Source of the DNA: Metopolophium dirhodum
Lineage: Eukaryota; Arthropoda; Insecta; Hemiptera; Aphididae
Length of the DNA: 64,000 bases
Assembly (NCBI RefSeq): GCF_019925205.1
Contig: NC_083565.1
Coordinates: 26,068,241 to 26,132,240 of the forward strand
Direction of reading: 5' to 3'
The notes beneath the pieces were generated by a model, which was not told the DNA's origin, did no database searches, and worked only from the letters and a program-made list of their open reading frames with translations. Positions 33,104-44,767 of the stretch are shown here, in pieces (position 1 is the stretch's first letter; each line of letters opens with the position of its first letter). The position numbers and the translations under genes are program-made.

Positions 33104-35930
33104 TCATCGGTTAGGATTCCCTGGAAAAGTAAGAATGGACAAATCTTTTATAAGAGGGTTAGGATGGTTTTGGAGACGTTTATGAAAACGTGTGTAGAAA
33201 AATCGTGCTTCCTCATTAATTGTTTTCATATGAAGATCGTTATGTAGAGTATGGTTAGAAATATAGGGCGGAGCGTTGGATAATCGTCGGAGTGATATAT
33301 TTTGGAACGTTTGAATTCTGTTAGTGTTTGATTTTTTTTGCTGCACCCCACAGTTTGAGTCCATACGTCTAGATTGGTTTGAGTAGCGCTTTGTAGATTA
33401 TTAGTTTGGTGTTTAGAGTGGAGTATTTATTTCTAATTAGCAGAGGTCTGAACATACGTAAGCGATTGTTTAGGTTTAGTCGTTTGGTTTGAAGGTGTTT
33501 CTTCCATGTTAGTCTTTTGTCAAGAAATATTCCTAGATATTTTACTGTGTCGGATGTGGGAATTGGTACATTGTTGAGTGTTATGTTTGGACATATTCCT
33601 TATTTAAGTGTGAATGTTGTGTGTATAGATTTGTTTTGATTAATTTTTAATCGCCATTTTTTATACCAATTGGATAAGTGGTTAAGATGTTCTTGTAAGT
33701 TGGATGAGGCAATTAGAGGATCTTCATTGATGGATAAGATGACTTTGTCATCGGGATAGTCCGCTACAATAGTTTGTTGCATGGTGGGTTGGTCTGCTAC
33801 ATAGATGTTAAACAGAAAGGGGGAATGTATACCACCTTGTGGTACACCCGCTTTAATTGGTGCGATTTCCGATGTCGACGAATTAAATTGGACTTGGAAA
33901 TGTCTGTTAGTTAAATAAGATTTAATTAATAGGTATAATGAGTTTAAATTGAAGGCCTTCATGCCAAACCCGATCAAACGCTTGTGCAACATCTAGAAAA
34001 ACACAAGAGCAATAAAGATTTTTTTTCAAGGGATGTAGAAATAACATCAACAACTCGGTGTAATTGATGTATTGTGCTATGTGAGTTGCGGAACCCCAAC
34101 TGGGTATTTGGAAGTATGTTGTTAGTGATAATATGTGGTATTAGGCGTCTTAAAATAAGTCTTTCTAAAACTTTAGAAAGGATTGGTATGAGACTTATTG
34201 GTCTGAATGAGGTTGGGGTATCGAGTGGTTTATCAGGTTTAGAAAAAAGAATTATTTTAGAGATTTTCCATAATATCGGAAAATATGAAAGTGTGAGAGT
34301 AGCGTTAAAAATATATGTAATCAGTATAATGGCTTTTTCGGGAAGGCACCAAGCTACTTCGGCCGTAATCAAATCAAAGCCGGGTGACTTTTTTAGTGAA
34401 TATTTTTGGATGGTCTGTTTAACTTCATTTGGGTTGAAATATTTTTCAGGACTACTGATTGACGATGGTAGGTTTTGATAGGTCATCCATGTGTTCAGGT
34501 GAAAGGTTATCATGATGCGGTTGGAATGTTTCGTGAAGATGAGCTTTAAAAACTTCGGCCTTATCAATGTCAGAGAGGCAAATTAATTATCTGGTTTCTT
34601 AAGTGGGACTGAGGTGCATTTATATTGAAGTAGTTTTTTTGTTTCACGCCATAAGCTTCCGTCAACAGAGGAGAGCGAGGTTAGTTTTTGTTCGTATAAG
34701 TCAGATTTATTTTTAGCCAAATATTTTTTTAGTGAATTTGTTAATTTTTTATTGTTATATTTGTATTTATTTAGACAGAAACTTGGAGTGCAGTTGACGA
34801 CAAGACAACTTACAGCGAGTACGATCTAATTAAGACTGTTTATTATAATATATAACGGCTATCGCAGTATTGCGCTGTTGTCAATACCGATTACATAATA
34901 GTATAAATATTAATAAGGTAGGTAACATACATAACAATTATTAAATGCACTTTTATGTGAAGGTAACCAAGTGATTTGATAACGCGCTCTTGCTCTACGC
35001 TTTTCGACTATTAATGAACGCACTTGGTCGGAAACAAATGTGTGTTTGTGTGCTGAGTTCATTGAGGTGTTTAGGGAGTTTGACATAGAAGCCGCTGATT
35101 GGTTAAGCGTTGTTAAATTATTAACTGCATCGTCAATTTCTTCAGCAGATTTTAATCTTATTTTTAGGTTAATTTCTTCGTCTATGATGTTATGAAATTT
35201 AAGGCGATCAGTCGATGCCGTAAACCGTTCGGGACTAGTCGTTCGTGTTTGTGGAGTGGCATCAATATTTAGAATAACAGACGAGTGATCGGAGTTTAGA
35301 TCCAGTTAATTGAATAGTATAAGTTGCTAGAAATTTTTGTGACGAAGATGTCTAAAATGTCAGGTTTTTTCCTAACTGAGGTTTGCCAATGTTGGCCCAG
35401 GAGGTGCGAGCATTTTGTATTTTTTCATATTGGTGAAATTATAGAGCAAGTTTCCACGAGGGTTGGTGACTCGGCACCCCCAGCTTTGGTGTTTCGCGTT
35501 ATAATCACCACCGATAGTAAAGTTATTGGCCGTTGAGTCAAAATAGTCAGCAAGGTTATCACTAGTTAAATTGTGCCTAGGTGGGCTATAGATTGCAGCG
35601 TTTACAACATGGATATAATTTATTGTAATTGAGATAGCACATGATTGGAAAAGGGTTTTGAGAGTAGTTGGGAAGTGAATAGTATTTAAGATTGTGTTTT
35701 ATGAGTATGGCTGCTCCACCATGAGCTGTGCCATCGGGATGGTTGGATTTGATTAGGCTGTAACCAGGAATAGATATGTAGGAATGCTTTGTGAAATGGG
35801 ATTAGGAAATTAGAGCGATGTCAATGTATTTATCGAATAGCACACTCTGCAGTTGATTGACGTGGTTTTTTAGACCATTCGCATTGAATAATATAATTGA
35901 TAATGAATTTTCAGTGAATGAATTATTCAT
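33104..35930 (-). pseudogene. Jockey ORF2, endonuclease and reverse transcriptase, multiply broken
   Basis: The start at 35930 gives MNNSFTENSLSIILFNANGL, a typical Jockey ORF2 beginning, followed by HVNQLQSVLFDKYIDIALIS of the endonuclease. The rest of the endonuclease (about 34800-35800) is interrupted by stops and frameshifts. The reverse transcriptase is readable at 33974-34567 (KKSPGFDLIT, FRPISLIPILSKVLERL, NTQLGFRNSHSTIHQLHR) and 33600-33992 (GVPQGGIHSPFLFNIYVAD). A frameshift falls at motif A near 33985, and motif C reads YPDD instead of YADD. The C-terminal tail survives at 33104-33364 (FQNISLRRLSNAPPYISNHT). The copy is dead. Confidence 0.85.
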
Positions 35931-36197
35931 TTTGTTTATTTAGAAGGGAAGTAATTACTTAGTTCATTCATAAAGGAAGAAATGGTTGCATTTAGATCAG
36001 TTGGATCAGCTGGGGGAGTTGGCGGGGAGGATTGTGATGGTTGGGTTAGACGTGGCCTGAGCATAAGTTTTAGGGGGGGGGGGGGGAGCTGAATTATTTC
36101 CATATGAAGTTGGTAATAGGTGGTTGCTTTAACATTATAATTGTTTACATTATGCTTAATATTATCGTGTAAGAAGTTACTTTTTGTAGTTGATGTT

Positions 36198-37179
36198 TTA
36201 CGACGATGTAGATCCCTGTAGACACTGCAACCTTTGTAATTGGCAGGGTGGTCGCCAAAACATAAGGCACATTTGGCTTTTTAAGTCACATGGTTTGGTG
36301 CATTCGGTGGATGGATGGGATGCGCTGCAGCGGACACGGCGTGAAGGATATCCGCAGTAAGCTCTTGTGTGGCCGTATTCTTGGCAGTTCAGGCATTGGC
36401 TAATAACATTTGATTTATATGGTTCTTCTATTTTGATTTTGGTGTGCAATAGCGATGAAAGTTTGAAGATTTCGTTTGCTATATTAGTAGGCTCAAGATC
36501 AACGAAGAAGAGGGGGAGGCCGTTTTTAGTTACCTTATGGAGAACATTAGTTACTTGTCTTACCTCGAATAGGCGAACAGTTAACTCATATTTGATTAGT
36601 TTTATTGGTATGGTTGGATGGAGGTTACGGATAACGACTCGTAAAGGCTTGTCCTCCTTGAGCTGATACGTATGGAACTGAGCCTTATCATCTCTAAGAA
36701 AATGCACTAATGCTCTATATGCAACAGGGTTCGACGTTTGAATTTTTAAACAATCAGAGGTAGACTTACACATAAAGTTATCGACACCGATGAGCTCGAT
36801 TAAGGCCAGGCATAGTTCGGGGAAGTCTTCAACTCCTTTAACGAATATAGGAGAAGGTGGTTTGATTGTATCCGGAATAATCTGCGGTTCTAAATCGATA
36901 AGATTGTCGTCCAAGTTTTTCGTCTGTGTTAACATTTTGAGAGAGAACTTCAAATCGATTTGTTGTAGAAAATAATTTTTTAAGTATTTGTTGGGATTTG
37001 GGTGATGTAGGATTATCAGAAACTGAGGAGTTCGAGTGGTTTCTTTTTGATTTTTGCTGAGTTTTCCACTCAACGTCTGAAGAACTAATAGTTTTGTTTC
37101 TATTTTTGTTCGAATGAGATCCAATATTTTTATTTACGTTTGAGGACGAGAAAGCAGGTTTATTATTATGATTTGCCAT
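36198..37179 (-). pseudogene. Jockey ORF1 (gag-like), frameshifted
   Basis: Two overlapping minus-strand frames together cover the gag-like protein. The first (36838-37179) starts with ATG and an Asn/Ser-rich N-terminus. The second (36198-37124) carries FHTYQLKEDKPLRVVIRNLHP, EVRQVTNVLHKVTKNGLPLF and LLHTKIKIEEPYKS, a conserved region of Jockey gag proteins. Then comes a zinc knuckle, CLNCQEYGHTRAYC. The next knuckle is damaged: RRVRC is followed by SASHPSTEC, where a Cys or Gly appears lost. Such proteins bind and package the element's RNA. At least one frameshift near 36900-37100 breaks the frame. Confidence 0.85.
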
Positions 37180-37823
37180 TTTCAGATAGAACTGTGATTA
37201 GTTTAATTACTTAATAACTTATCTAATTTTTATTTTATTTTCATATAAGTATAGAAATGTATGTTATTTTTATTATAATATTAAAATTAATTAATTTGGA
37301 TATTTTCTTTTTTTGAAAATAAACATCTATTATTCTTAACACGAAAAATACGAAAAGTAGATACCTATGATCATTTATGGACGGCACTGTTCTGGTTTGA
37401 AATTTTTTATTTTATCATAAACATTTTTGCTCAATATTATTTGTTTATGACCATTATAACAATCTACAATGGAGCCAACGTATTATTTATACACACACGT
37501 GCGAGACAAATAATAATTAACGATTTTTATTTATGTTGATTAGAAAAATACATTTGAAATGATCAATAACTTTGTGAAAACTTATTTAATGCTTTTTCAA
37601 ATAAAATTAAAACGTCTTTGGTCACGATTAAAAGTCGTTAGGTAATTCTTAATATTTGTTAAACCACTTCAAATGTACTTAATTAATAATATAGTTTATC
37701 CGTTATTTGTAGAAATAACATTTAACCTAAAATAATAATAATAACGGTACCTACATTAAAAATCATATTTTATTAATATTTATAGTGTACCAACTCCGTA
37801 AATATGGATGCTTGAGTAGTAGT

Positions 37824-38451
37824 CGTATGTAGGTATATCGTAGTAGGTACTTATTGTGTAACGTCGGTTTAGTGCACGTGCGTACCAATAGTGTTTATCA
37901 TCTGTTCAGTGTCCAATATACCTACGTTAGTATTTTATACATATTTTTGCATCGGTTCATTTTTTTTTTATATTTTTATATGAATGTTGATATTGTACCT
38001 AGCCTCCATGGAGGAATTGTATTAAATATAAATAATTTTATATATAAAAAAAAACAAAGATTTATTACGAAAAACTGACGGCAAACACGTATTTTATTGG
38101 ATTTGTGTTGATAAATGTGGTGCAAAAGTTCGAACTGTGGAGACAAATGAAAAAAAAAACATGAACTAGATAAAAATTAAACTATTACTATACCAATTAT
38201 TTTAATATTTTATTACAACTTGTTTTTACCTTATAATACCTAATGTAGTTAATTTTATATTATAGTTTATGTTTTTTTTAAATAATTAACACAAATATAT
38301 ATTTTTCGACCATAACATATTTCGATTACATAACATTTCGATCATTTGCATTTTCGATATCATATTTTTCGATCGAAAATGTGTTCGACCAGATTCCTTT
38401 TCGATCACTAGATATTCGGCCACTTGATTTTCGGTCAAAAAACCCCCAGCC
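37824..38451 (+). mobile_element. Insertion in A' with a FLYWCH-like remnant and TTTCGA repeats
   Basis: Compared with A (7660-7790), this segment replaces about 60 bp. Its left part carries a broken FLYWCH-like coding piece. Its right part (38310-38450) is filled with TTTCGAT/GGTCGAA-type repeats and ends with a GC-richer GGTCAAAAAACCCCCAGCC. MULE and hAT elements of aphids commonly pair such features, but I cannot fix terminal repeats or a target duplication. Confidence 0.5.
37980..38165 (+). pseudogene. FLYWCH-type zinc-finger remnant, frameshifted
   Basis: An ATG at 37980 opens a 33-codon frame with GGIVLNINNFIYKKKQRFIT, then stops. In another frame, starting within the same run of A residues, the sequence continues as DGKHVFYWICVDKCGAKVRT. 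The spacing F/Y...YW.C....C.A..RT matches the first half of a FLYWCH zinc finger, a DNA-binding domain often found in Mutator-like transposases and their derivatives. The final His pair is not visible. One indel separates the two parts. Confidence 0.5.
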
Positions 38452-38752
38452 GTATAAATTAAATATAATTTTTTTTAGATTATTATTAGATTATATTATT
38501 TATGTACTGTGTATTTATTTAGATGCACAGTTTTGTTTGTAAAATAGTTATTTTTTGAACGTTTTGAAGTGTATTTAAAATATTTTTTGTTTAGTAATGC
38601 TTATGAGTTCTAATATTTATTACACTAACCATAGGTGGTCTTAGGATTTGGGTTTTGAAAAAAATTTAATCTCGTACAAATTTTAAACATAATGTAACTT
38701 CAACCGGTAAATTATTTCACTAAAGGCCGGTTATAATAAATCTGGATTATCG

Positions 38753-39085
38753 TGTTGTACCCTGTATATACTAGACACCCTGTATGCGATATGTGCGTTC
38801 GCTGGATAACGCAATGGCCTACGTGACTGTGGGAAGTGCGTTGGTTAGCGAATTCGCCGTGCAAGGACCCATACGGTTCCCACGGACGGGGCCGTGTCGG
38901 CAGTCGGAGTACGGACTCGAGTTAGACAGAACCTCTATAGTGTAGACAGAAAATCTTAGTTATAAGTTAAATCGTGTTTGAGTAGAAATAATAAAATTAG
39001 TGTACGTGAAGTAATTTAACTAGTGTTTTTATTTATAAATCATTAATTCCTGATTTCAACGATAATACGGCGTTAGCACACATCA
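38753..39085. mobile_element. 333-bp solo LTR with exact 4-bp target duplication
   Basis: The segment begins TGTTGTACCCTG and ends CACACATCA, so it has TG...CA ends. ATCG flanks it on both sides (38749-38752 and 39086-39089). The paralogous site in repeat A (around 7404-7407, reading GGATTATCGAAT on the minus strand) is uninterrupted and has ATCG once. An AATAAA signal lies near 38988. The length and 4-bp duplication fit Ty3/gypsy-type or related LTR elements reduced by recombination between LTRs. Confidence 0.93.
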
Positions 39086-39349
39086 ATCGAATCAATCCTA
39101 AGTGCACCTATCGTTCTATAACTCATTTTTACTACGTAAAGTAATATTAACTCAAATAAAATAGAATTTAACTACAACCATACTTTTAGCATAACTTCGA
39201 CCAGCTGCAGCTACATCTTAGTATTGGTTGAATTCTTGCGTGAAACTTAGCATGCTAAGTTCTATGCCGGCAGCTATTTTAAGTCGTGGAAAAAATCAAA
39301 TTTATTAAGAACGTTAATTTACTTTACTTCAATTTAATTTAAATACTAT

Positions 39350-40350
39350 AATATAAAAACCAAAGTTAAAAAACTTAAAAATATATTCGATACAATTCTT
39401 AAAACAATTCACTGTCGAAATATATTACGATATAAATAAACTAATTTTATTCGATTAAACTTTTACAAAGTGTTTATCATCATCCAAAAATAAACAATAT
39501 ATTCACCAGTTTCCTATAATAATAATAATAATAATATTTATAGCCAGCACAGTATTACACATAAAATACGATGTTTATTTAGATAATAACCAACACAGTA
39601 TAATATCAATTTTTATTAAGACATAGACCTTATACATAATAATAATAATTGCAAAAACTATAGTTTATACTGATTAACAATTTAAAAAACAAAATAAAAT
39701 ACTAATACATTTTATATGAACATAACATTGTTACAAAAGTGAATGTTATTTAAAAACCAACATTGTTTAGATTTAAAGTAAGTATATTAGTAATCAATTA
39801 ACGCGGATTTTGTTTTAAATTTAGTGATATCAATATTTAGTTTCCTTTACAAAAGTCTATTCCTATATAAACAGTATTCAATTTACCAAAATTTTTGTTT
39901 ACGTTTATACAGTTTAAATGACTTAAAGTTTTTAATCAAGTATTGTAAGAATTAAAAAATGTAATCAAAATGTAAACATCATTATATCAGTTTTAAACAA
40001 ATGTAGTACGCCACTTAATCTTCATATCTATGTATTGGTCCAATTTTTTTCAATAACCTACGTATTAAGAAATCCGTGATTATACAAATTATATGTTATA
40101 TATTTTAAACTAAATTTAACAAATTGGCGATTACAACAAGCTGCTGATTATAATAATATATTTAAAACTACATCTGTAATTAACGTTAATACTTGTCTAA
40201 AAACAACCTAACCCTTTGTGATGACCTAATGAAAATTTTTTCTATCTTTAAAATCTAGATTTATTCAATTATTATTTTTAGAACATTATCTTAAATGTAA
40301 AAATAAATACTCAAGTTGTATTTTTTTGCAAAATTCTCATACGAATCGAG
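39350..40350 (-). repeat. AT-rich segment shared with the right end of the window
   Basis: Absent from repeat A. Its part 39420-39760, with TATAGCCAGCACAGTATTACAC, an (AAT)n run, and ACTATAGTTTATACTGATTAAC, is the reverse complement of sequence at 60200-60500 and again at 63740-64000. No gene is seen. Confidence 0.7.
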
Positions 40351-41671
40351 GTGTCACATCATTTTTGAGCTAGTCACTCGTTTTTCATGAGCGAATTGCA
40401 GACTAAGAAAAAATGGTGTGCCACATCGGTTTGCTGTGCTTGTAAATTCATGCATTTGCATATAAATCTTGCTAAGTTGTATTTAATGCTAGATGACATA
40501 AAAATCTATTTTGAGGTACCACGGTTCAATATGTGAAGTCTTATTTTGCATGTTTTTGCATATTTAGAGGTTTTTTGCCTAATTGGCATAGTTATACATA
40601 TTTCTATTTTATCGGGAATATTATCCATGATTTCGATATTGATATTATTATATCAATAAGAATTTTTTACGGAAATACTACTTATGAAAGAATCAACATT
40701 TGACGAAAAAATATGTCATCGTTTATAATCTATTTAAAATCTTTTATTTTTAATTGTGACATAAAAAAATAATCCATGTTATTTCAAAAATTGTTTATGA
40801 TTTTTTTAGCTAAGCATTTTATAAGTGCATAAATTTTAGATACTTAGTTCATATAGATGCATATTTTGACGTCGACACACCCCAAATTGTAGTCATTCGC
40901 GTACCATCATATTTCTCTAGAAGTAAAGAATTATTTATTATTCCCTACTATCTAAAAACATCTGGCGCTGATTCATTTTCCCGCATGCGTTAAATATAGC
41001 TAATAACATCTCCTCCTCAATAGATTCATTAGACTTTCTTTCAACTACTCGTGATAATTTTAAATACAAAGCTATGCTATTTTTCAGAAATAGTGAATTT
41101 TAAGGTAAATTTATTTTTAGTATAATATTGTGATTGTATAATTTTATGTAAACTTCATACACTATAATCCTATGTATTTTTTTCAATTAATTCATTTGTC
41201 ATAATTATTTATCTATTTTTGTTTCTTTTTTTTTAATGTTCAATGAATTTAATTGTATTTAATTTAATCATAATTGTTTTTAATATCAAAATTGTTCTTA
41301 TAATCAGATTCACAAATTGTCTACTTTGGATATATCCAAAAATATTTTTATTAGATTAAGACATTAATATTACATAAATATTTTTTTAAATAATGTACGT
41401 GATAAAATAATCACCCTGTATGTTGTAGGAATATATGGAAACCACAATGTTTAATATTTTTCCACTATTTAGTGATGTTTATATTTTAGAAGAAGCTTAA
41501 TTATATTCGATCCGTTTACACAATGATCGATTAATAGGTATGTTTTCAAAGTAAAATTGTAAAATGTATGATTTGACGTCGTCCGACGTACGATATCAGT
41601 TACACGAATCACCTTTAAGAGATATGGTCACGCCACCACGCTAGCGTGCCCTGCACACTAGGCCGCTAATG

Positions 41672-41993
41672 TATAAAAGGACGAATCGATGCTTAATTAC
41701 GGTATAACGCAATTTGTGTTCAAATATAATATTTGTGAGTATACAGCTGACGAGAAACGAAATTTCTTTGATATTTATATTATTTTAAATTGTTCGTGTT
41801 TTCTATTTTTTAATTAATTTATTTTTTTGTCTACTTGCAGTATTCACTTAACTCTTCAAAAAACCAACCAAAAACCAAAAATGGGCGCTGAAAAAGTAAC
41901 CGTGAACATCGTCGTCTTCGGACAAGTCCAATCTGCAAGGCCATCAAATTGGTCGCCAAAGCATCTCCAGCCACCAGCCAATTGATGGTGAGT
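41672..41993 (+). pseudogene. eEF1A-like gene start: TATA box, intron and ATG exon
   Basis: A TATA box (TATAAAAG at 41672) is followed by a possible short first exon ending at a GTGAGT donor (41735). A pyrimidine-rich stretch with CTACTTGCAG acceptor (41840) follows, then an exon with ATG at 41881 and another GTGAGT donor at 41988. The exon encodes MGAEKVTVNIVVFGQVQS, which matches the N-terminus of elongation factor 1-alpha at 11 of 18 positions (compare MGKEK..INIVVIGHVDS). After this the P-loop GKSTTTGH is lost: the frame runs through ARPSNW to a TGA at 41983. The 5' untranslated lead (TTCACTTAACTCTTC) also suits a translation-machinery gene. The intron shows this was duplicated as genomic DNA, not retroposed. 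eEF1A identity is inferred from one short block. Confidence 0.5.
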
Positions 41994-43218
41994 TAACAAT
42001 TCTGTGGTTTTATGAATAATAGTGGGATCGTATTTTTTCCGGTGTTGCAATATTTGCGATATTGTTATGCACATGCGTAGACTGGTATTTTCATTTAATT
42101 TTTGACAGGGTATATATTATAAACTAAAATCAGTAGTACAATATTCATTTTTTTCGTCATTAAAATACATACAATTTTTTTATTATTATATCTAAAATGT
42201 ATATAATTAGAGCTTTAATAATTTTGTTCTATATTTTATTGTTACATCCAGTTTAATTATATTTGATTTATATATAAATTACCTATTTTTATAATTTGTA
42301 ATTTGTAATTCTACTAAGATTCTATACTTTTATACTTTAGAATATAATATAGTATAGTCCACATCAATCTCAAACTCAAATATGCTATAGCCCAAACAGT
42401 ACATAATTTTATAATTTGTTTTTAATTATAATAATGTGTGTCGACATTTCAAAATAAATCAGTCTCTTCTGTCAATGAAATCGTTTATTATTTATTTGTG
42501 CCATTCTGAGTTCTTATCATAGTTATTATATTATGTCCCTGTTAATATTTAATGGAATTTCAACGATAAAATAGTGTGCAATAATTTTTATACTTTTTGT
42601 AAAAATATTATATATATTCTTTGACAACAATATATTAAAAAAACCATCTTAAGTCATATTCATACATTTTCATTACTACTATGATTTTTATATGGTATTT
42701 TTTTATACGGAAAAATACACTGAAATACGGGCGCTCGGACACTCGAGGGGTCCCCGGGACACAAACTCGGAAAAACGTGCCAACGAACCGTGTTCGATGT
42801 GGTCAATCTACCGCAAAAGTCGAGAGGGACCGCCGGATCACGCTCCTTGCAAAAATCTTTTCCACTGCCCCAACCCAGACAGCAGTGGAATAAAACTAGC
42901 AAATTACTCGAAAAATTCCTGCACGCAGGGTCAGGAAGATAAGACCCCGGACACCGTCCGAGGTTAAGGGCGAATCGCGGCCAGGGTCCTCGGACCCGCT
43001 GGCCCCGGATAAAATTTAAAAAGTCTGGAAAGTTCCCTGGAAGGACACTTTCCTGGGAGATAACGATTTTCGGTAGCACAATGCAGTGGATGGCATATGA
43101 TATTCGGAACAAGAGCGGCCGGGGGTCTGGACGCGATCTCGCCCTCCGGTCTGGATCTTAGCGGTCTCAGACTTTCGCACACCGCGGTTCTTATGTCTTC
43201 GTAATATAGAGTTGACAA

Positions 43219-44075
43219 TTTCAACGTGGTAGTGCACCAAGCAATGCATAACCTGGTTCACATTGGCATGTACCCAGGTATATACAAATGGTGTACACAG
43301 TTGCCTCGAACTTATAGTGGATAGCGATGAGATACCGGTCGGTAACCGAATTATCACCTGGCGGCGACGGTACCATTAATAACCATTTATAACCATTATA
43401 ACAATCTACAATGGAGTCAATAACGTATTATTTTTACACACACGTGCTAGACAAATAATAACTAAACGATTTTTATTTATGTTGATTAAAAAAATACATT
43501 TGAAATTATCAATAACTTTGTTAAAACTTATTTAATGCTTTTTCGAATAAAATAATAACGTGTTACTTATTATTTGTGCACTGCAAATTTTATTTAATTA
43601 TATTTTATAGTGTTATTACAGTTACAGATGAAAACGTCTTTAATACAATTGCGGAGGAGGGGGGGTATTAAATTAATTCGATACTATATACCGTAAGTCA
43701 AATTTTTTTTTGGAAATTAGGACTTAATAATTTAAATACCATAGATATTTTATAATATAAATACGGAACGGTTTCGGAAGAGGGCGATTGGTCCCTCTCA
43801 GTTTGGAGGCAAAAAATATTAAAAAAAACTACTTGGCTTATAAGTTTATAAGTTAGGTAGGTATACCTATGTATTCATTTTAGGGCATTAGATATATTTT
43901 TTCGTTTGGGCTAAAATACCCTATAGTCGCTCCACTGCTATCTACATTCTACATAATAAAGTCGAGTCTAGACTTGACCGATAACTCACGTTTTTTTCTT
44001 GCATCTTTAAGTGTTTATTTGAGATATATGACTCGAAACATACATAAACATACCTAAGTTATATTTATACTCCGG
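43219..44075. repeat. R fragment plus X repeat nested in the R1-like block
   Basis: 43225-43375 matches the R repeat in the orientation of 47930-48030 (CTTATAGTGGATAGCGATGAGATACCGG). 43385-43560 matches repeat A around 8030-8160 in inverse orientation (AACAATCTACAATGGAGTC, CACACACGTGCTAGACAAATAA). 43670-44060 is the X repeat, also at 48120-48530 and inverted at 63355-63730. It ends with CATACCTAAGTTATATTT, the same junction seen in the 63-kb copy. Confidence 0.8.
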
Positions 44076-44207
44076 TCTGGGTCCATGCGGTATCAGGCTT
44101 TCGCATACCGTGGTTCTCATGTCCTCGTAATATTGAGTTTATTCGTTAAAGCCCGCGGGAGCTGCCAAGGAGGAATCAGATGATGGCGATTGCGGTCGAT
44201 TAACCGG

Positions 44208-44222
44208 TTAGGTTAGGTTAGG
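44208..44222 (+). repeat. (TTAGG)3 telomere-type tract
   Basis: Three perfect TTAGG units within CCGGTTAGGTTAGGTTAGG, just upstream of R1-clade LINE coding remnants. TTAGG is the standard insect telomere repeat, and some R1-clade LINEs (TRAS, SART) target it. The tract is too short to exclude chance. Confidence 0.5.
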
Positions 44223-44767
44223 TAGCTCTGCATCGGACGGCCTAATACAATGCATTTGAACACCGAATCGCCGTGCAGCGGCAGTCGGGGAATGGTAGGT
44301 CCAACCGTCAGCGATCGAGGTACGCCCTTGAACGCAGAAAGCAGGCCCTCGCAAGCGAGAGCGAAGTTGTGACTCGCTCTCGAAAGAGGACTGCCTGGAC
44401 TTGCGTCCTGAGGAACAGCAGCTTGAAGAAACCGCTAACCGCTCGAACGACTTTAGAACGGTACGGAACGACTTGCAATCCGAAGTGAAAAACCACGCTA
44501 TCGTCACAGGATCCGAGCCCTATAGAACGCAATAGCCTTAATCGGCCGCCGCAGTAACGTACGGTGTCAGAACAATTTGTGAGAGCGGTAAGTCTCAAAT
44601 TCCAACTGGTATACGAGGCCGGTGAAACACATCACCGACCACGTGCATGCATTACATCTAGTAGCGAAATGGATCTCCATGGAGAACGGCGCTTCAGAAC
44701 AGCGATTGACCGTGGAAGCCAATCAATTAATAACTAAATAAGCGGTCAAACCCGTAAGTGGGGAACC

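Larger units (their letters stand above)
33005..37243 (-). mobile_element. Jockey non-LTR retrotransposon, near full length but broken
   Basis: A minus-strand element with a gag-like ORF1 (36198-37179), a start-proximal ORF2 (from 35930) and an A-rich 3' end (T-rich run at 33008-33028 on the plus strand). About 60 bp of possible 5' untranslated sequence separates its ORF1 start from repeat A'. Between ORF1 and ORF2 lies a run of at least 14 G residues at about 36071-36087. Several frameshifts and stops break both reading frames. The spacer to the CR1-like LINE (32900-33005) is AT-rich. Confidence 0.85.
37244..42655 (-). repeat. Repeat A', inverted and diverged copy of A
   Basis: Reverse complement of 5160-8361, with the order of blocks kept. 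It is longer because of insertions: 37824-38451 (FLYWCH-like), 38753-39085 (solo LTR), about 39350-40350 (a segment related to 60200-60540 and 63740-64000), and about 41740-42350 (with an eEF1A-like exon). Substitutions are frequent, so the duplication is much older than C/C'. The left end meets the 5' flank of the Jockey element; the right end is cut at 42655 by the R1-like block and resumes as R at 47516. Confidence 0.85.

Noticed and set aside
36065..36090. Run of G residues as a functional G-quadruplex
   Set aside because: It lies between ORF1 and ORF2 of a dead Jockey copy. A homopolymer run is readily explained by slippage, and its length may be a sequencing uncertainty.
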